Assembly: GCA_034434895.1 (NCBI GenBank) | Contig: DAOTYI010000024.1 | Span: forward strand, 1-6,648 | Reading direction: 5' to 3' | DNA: 6,648 bases | DNA from: DAOTXL01 sp034434895 | GTDB lineage: Bacteria; Chloroflexota; Anaerolineae; JAAYZQ01 | In this document: positions 4,169-6,648 of the stretch, piece after piece | Numbering within the stretch: position 1 is the stretch's first letter | Layout of the letters: each line of letters begins with the position of its first letter | Notes under the pieces: generated by a model | What the model saw: the letters and a program-made list of their open reading frames with translations, nothing else | Told to the model about the DNA's origin: nothing | The model's database searches: none | Translations under genes and position numbers: made by a program

Positions 4169-5995
4169 TCACTGCTGACGGTCTCCGTTAAGAACCAGCG
4201 GCAAGAAGAGGGCGTGCCGGTAGAATATCACCTGCACGGTGGTGGCATCGGCCAGCGCGGGGCTATCTGTGTCGGTGGCCAGCACCCGCAGGCGATAGGA
4301 GCAGTGCGACCCCCCCTCTTCGCCAGGCGCCAGGCGCAGGAGGCCGGTGCCGTTTCCATAGTCGGTCAGCGTGGCAAAGGCGGGCCCCCGCTCCAGGGAG
4401 AGCGAGACCGGGCCGCCATCGGGGTCGCTGGCTGAAACCGGAATCTCCACCACCTCCCCCGGCCTGACCCCGATGCTGCTCAGGCCCGGCAGGTCGGGGG
4501 CCTGGTGGCCCGGCGCCGATCTGGCAATCCAGACCCGGCCAAAGTAGTCTCCCTGCCCATCCGCCCAGTGGTGATCCGAGAGGCGCAGGTCGGCCCCGTT
4601 GTTCTGGCGGCCACCAAAGTAGGCATCGGTGAGATGGAAGGTGTGCCGCTGCCACCGGCCCGTGCCCTGGTTTGACACCGGAATCGTGGTGTAGGGATCG
4701 CTGACGCCGTCGTATTGCACCAGCCACGAACCGTGCCCCGTGTCGTAATATTCCACCGTCACCCATACCTCGCCTGGGGTGGCGTAGAGAAAGGCATCGT
4801 TTACCTCCAGATAGATGTAGTGCGACTCGGGTGTGGTGGAGTGGTCGGGGTAGGCGGCCTCACGCCCGTCCAGCCAGGTGACCAGCCAGGCGCCGTCGGG
4901 GAAGTTGAAGGCTGGCCGCAACCCCTGGTTATAAGGGGATCGCCCCAGGTCCAGCCAGACGAGGGGCGCTGAGCCGTAATCTGTCGCCTTCCAGCGGGCC
5001 ACGTTCTGGGCCGTGAGGGTGACATAGGTGGTGCTGTACTCGCGACTGGGGGCGATGTCGGTACCTTCATGAAACTCGTTCCAGGTCTCAATCGCCAGCA
5101 GGGTCACGTCGGAACTGCGAATGGCCTCCCAGCCATCGGCGTAGAACTCGCCGCATGCCCGGTCCCGGACGCGCGGGTTGGGCCGGCCGTAGACCGCCGT
5201 CTCGTCGTAGCCCGGCCCCAGACTGCCAACCTGCCCGCTGGTCATCGGCCCGGTCAGGGCGACCCCCCAGTAGTAGACGCCATCGGTGCTGATGCCTTGC
5301 CAGGAAGCCTCCCGCACGATATACGGAGTGGCGCCGAATTCGGCCTGGAACTGCTGGGCCGCGTAATTGAAGGTACTCTGGTCGTAGGCGCCGACATACT
5401 CGCTGGTGTACAGCCAGACCAGGGGATGTCCGTCCACCAGCGCCCACAGGCTGGAGGGGACCAGGTGGTAAAAGTCGGAGATCATGCCATAGAAGAGGGC
5501 TTTGCCGGCCGGCGTGGTGAGATCGGGTTTCACCCCGCCATTTTGTTGTTTCAGGGCGGTCGTATCGTAGAACATCCCGATCCGGGGCGGGGTGCGCCCT
5601 TCGCCGATCAACTGCTGCTCGGCCGTGACCAGGTTTTGTAGCCCCGGCACGCTCCAATAGGCCTCCTGGTCGCTGCCCCAATAGACGGGCAGGACGATGT
5701 CTATCTGAGCGGCCATCATGTCCAGCAGTTCGCGGCGGTGCCAGGCGACTTCGGTCCAGGAGTAGTTGCTCAGGTAGGCGTCAGGGGGATGGTCGGTGAG
5801 GGCGTCGCTGCCGTCGGGGTCCACAAAGTGCTGGCCGGTATACACGTTGTACCAGTAAAAATAGTAGGCGGCCACGAGCCTGGCGTCGGGCGTGCGTGGT
5901 TCGGCTGTCGGGCCTGATGAGCTGGTCTGGGCCGGCGCAAGGGGCAACAGCAGCAGGCCCAGGCTGAGAAGGAACAGGCCGAGTCTCCGGTTCAT
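4169..5995 (-). CDS. Secreted GH99/WbsX-like protein with Ig-like domain and FLPLVL tail
   Basis: The 608-residue product begins with a Sec signal peptide (MNRRLG, hydrophobic 7-19, probable cleavage after APA at 20-22; no lipobox Cys). Residues about 38-335 look like a TIM-barrel glycoside hydrolase of the GH99/WbsX/DUF5010 type: AAYYFYWYN (42-50), IDIVLPVYWG (98-107), PRIGMFYD (137-144) and AIETWNEFHEGTDIAPS (301-317). In such families the WNE-x2-EGT segment holds active-site acids, so E307 and E310 are candidates. Residues about 343-492 look like a beta-sandwich, perhaps carbohydrate-binding; 499-591 look Ig/cadherin-like (SDPDGGPVSLSL). The end is FLPLVLNGDRQQ. ATG 5995 has GGAGG (6001-6005) 5 nt upstream; starts up to 6109 lack this. 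It probably cleaves or binds a polysaccharide outside the cell; the substrate is unknown, and the family call is from motif memory. Confidence 0.8.
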   Translation of the reverse strand: MNRRLGLFLLSLGLLLLPLAPAQTSSSGPTAEPRTPDARLVAAYYFYWYNVYTGQHFVDPDGSDALTDHPPDAYLSNYSWTEVAWHRRELLDMMAAQIDIVLPVYWGSDQEAYWSVPGLQNLVTAEQQLIGEGRTPPRIGMFYDTTALKQQNGGVKPDLTTPAGKALFYGMISDFYHLVPSSLWALVDGHPLVWLYTSEYVGAYDQSTFNYAAQQFQAEFGATPYIVREASWQGISTDGVYYWGVALTGPMTSGQVGSLGPGYDETAVYGRPNPRVRDRACGEFYADGWEAIRSSDVTLLAIETWNEFHEGTDIAPSREYSTTYVTLTAQNVARWKATDYGSAPLVWLDLGRSPYNQGLRPAFNFPDGAWLVTWLDGREAAYPDHSTTPESHYIYLEVNDAFLYATPGEVWVTVEYYDTGHGSWLVQYDGVSDPYTTIPVSNQGTGRWQRHTFHLTDAYFGGRQNNGADLRLSDHHWADGQGDYFGRVWIARSAPGHQAPDLPGLSSIGVRPGEVVEIPVSASDPDGGPVSLSLERGPAFATLTDYGNGTGLLRLAPGEEGGSHCSYRLRVLATDTDSPALADATTVQVIFYRHALFLPLVLNGDRQQ

Positions 5996-6038
5996 CGCTG
6001 CCTCCGTCATGATGGGTATAAAGCAGGTGCAACGTATT

Positions 6039-6318
6039 TCACCTGTCATCTTGCTGTGGAAGTGATGGTGCGGCCAGCCGGTGTAACGCGGCCAGCAGCT
6101 CCTGTTCACCGACGAAAGGCTGGGCTTCCCCCTCCGGCATGGGCCGCAGGTCGCCGCGCAGGGCCTCCGGCCCGGCCGAGTTGACCAGCAGGCGCAGGAT
6201 GAAGGTGCGGGTGACGCGCAAGGTGTCTCCGGAGGTGTGAGGTGACGGTCACCTTCCAGGTGACCGTCACCTCGCTGCTGGTCCTATCCACCCGCTGGGC
6301 AATTCCGGTCATGTTCAC
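6039..6318 (-). pseudogene. Small beta-rich reading frame with apparent +1 frameshift
   Basis: I do not recognise this product. A GTG at 6318 overlaps the TGA of the preceding gene (GTGA) and has GAGGAG (6328-6333) 9 nt upstream, a typical coupled start. It reads MNMTGIAQRVDRTSSEVTV and then WKVTVTS, to about 6238. Beyond that the same frame turns His/Arg/Pro-rich and looks like a shadow, ending at 6106. Skipping one base near 6237 gives TSGDTLRVTRTFILRLLVNS and a normal-looking C-terminus ending in PQQDDR at 6039, with high GC at third positions. Joined, this is 92 residues with alternating Val/Thr strands. It may be a pseudogene, a sequencing error, programmed frameshifting, or two genes, since TTG 6221 has its own GGAG (6227-6230). 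It lies 43 nt before the GH99-like gene. Confidence 0.55.
6239..6273. repeat. Perfect 16-bp inverted repeat made of two 13-bp palindromes
   Basis: Positions 6239-6254 (GAGGTGACGGTCACCT) and 6258-6273 (AGGTGACCGTCACCTC) are perfect inverted copies with TCC between. Each arm contains the palindrome GGTGACNGTCACC (6241-6253 and 6259-6271), with centres 18 bp apart. It lies inside the coding part for EVTVTWKVTVTS, right beside the frameshift point. No U-tract follows on either strand. It could be a protein-binding site, a hairpin prone to replication or sequencing errors, or a by-product of repeated Val-Thr codons. Confidence 0.7.
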
Positions 6319-6648
6319 GGCAAGCCACTCCTCAAAATCAGTGGCAGGTAGATGAATTTGTCCATCGGCCCCGGCGCAGGTGTGCTGGTGGGCGTGGGGG
6401 TGGGCGTGTTGGTAGGCGTGGATGTGGGTGTGGGGGTGGGCGTGGATGTGGGGGTGTTGGTTGGCGACGGAGTAGGTGTATTGGTGGGCGTGGATGTGGG
6501 TGTGCTGGTGGGCGTGGGGGTGATGATAGCCGTCTCTCCCCAGGCATACTTCAGGTCTTCGTTGGTCCAGTCGTAGTAACTGATGTGCGGATGCCCGGAA
6601 GCGTCCAGCGCCAGGGAGGTGTAATCGCCTACCTCCCCGGCGCTGTCC
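6315..6648 (-). CDS. Secreted propeller-like protein, C-terminal end, Thr/Pro linker and YLPLIL tail (5' end outside window)
   Basis: This frame is open from the window edge (first full codon 6647) to TGA at 6315-6317, giving 110 residues. The first part, VGDYTSLALDASGHPHISYY (6-25) followed by DWTNEDLKYAW, matches in form one repeat of the roughly 40-residue beta-propeller-like repeats seen in large secreted bacterial proteins, with the SLALD-x-GxPHISYYD core. Residues about 43-93 are a Thr/Pro/Ser linker. The end is MDKFIYLPLILRSGLP. The minus-strand reading is chosen over the other frames because it alone gives a repeat, a linker and a tail like that of the downstream gene. An extracellular or surface place is inferred; ligand and function are unknown. 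The next frame overlaps its stop by 4 nt, so they share a transcript. Confidence 0.8.
   Translation of the reverse strand, partial: DSAGEVGDYTSLALDASGHPHISYYDWTNEDLKYAWGETAIITPTPTSTPTSTPTNTPTPSPTNTPTSTPTPTPTSTPTNTPTPTPTSTPAPGPMDKFIYLPLILRSGLP
6378..6521 (-). repeat. Degenerate tandem repeat encoding the Thr/Pro linker; G-rich plus strand
   Basis: About 48 codons alternate Thr with Pro, Ser or Asn (TPTPTS, TSTPTN and the like), built from a degenerate 6-bp unit with larger near-copies of GGCGTGGATGTGGG at 6416-6428, 6440-6452 and 6488-6500 on the plus strand. The plus strand, template for this gene, has several GGG and GGGGG runs (for example 6426-6440 and 6450-6454) and could form G-quadruplexes. 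Such linkers vary in length between strains by slippage. Confidence 0.8.

Noticed and set aside
5996..6038. Own promoter for the GH99-like gene (TATACC near 6015-6020 on the minus strand)
   Set aside because: No acceptable -35 at 16-18 nt; TTGCAC is only 6 nt away. Cotranscription with the upstream genes is simpler.
5996..6109. Longer N-terminus for the GH99-like protein
   Set aside because: It would put 38 Cys/His-rich residues before a clear signal peptide; ATG 5995 has GGAGG at 5 nt.
6352..6576. Plus-strand Gly/Val repeat protein
   Set aside because: It is the antisense reading of the Thr/Pro linker; the minus-strand frame has a propeller-like repeat and the LPL tail.

Overview
The window looks like a chromosomal piece of a GC-rich bacterium, most likely a member of the Chloroflexota (inference). 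The clues are the ribosomal gene order, a signal-peptide glycoside-hydrolase-like protein, a secreted Thr/Pro-linker protein, and two exported proteins that both end in a short [FY]LPL[VI]L tail, an ending I associate from memory with secreted Chloroflexota proteins. No 16S rRNA or other taxonomic marker is present, so the phylum is a suggestion only.

Positions 1-4146, plus strand, hold a translation and transcription cluster: the 3' end of tuf (EF-Tu), rpmG (L33), tRNA-Trp(CCA), secE, nusG, rplK (L11), rplA (L1), rplJ (L10) and rplL (L7/L12), closed by a clear intrinsic terminator. The gaps carry structure: an AT-rich repeat before the tRNA, a stem-loop between the tRNA and secE, a perfect 14-bp inverted repeat between nusG and rplK, a 9-bp hairpin between rplK and rplA, and a textbook L10 leader with a kink-turn before rplJ. 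NusG carries an acidic N-terminal extension of about 90 residues. rpoB does not follow rplL, as it does in many bacteria; transcription ends and the next gene is convergent.

Positions 4169-6648, minus strand, hold a probable operon of exported proteins, read from high to low coordinates. First comes the 3' end of a protein with a beta-propeller-like repeat, a Thr/Pro linker and a YLPLIL tail. Its TGA overlaps the GTG start of a small beta-rich reading frame that seems to carry a +1 frameshift. After 43 nt follows a 608-residue secreted protein with a GH99/WbsX-like TIM-barrel signature, a beta-sandwich-like region, an Ig/cadherin-like domain and an FLPLVL tail.

The first block is housekeeping; the most open questions are in the minus-strand block (shared C-terminal tail, frameshifted small gene, paired palindromes) and in the intercistronic RNA structures of the ribosomal block. 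I found no CRISPR array, transposase, integrase or defence system.
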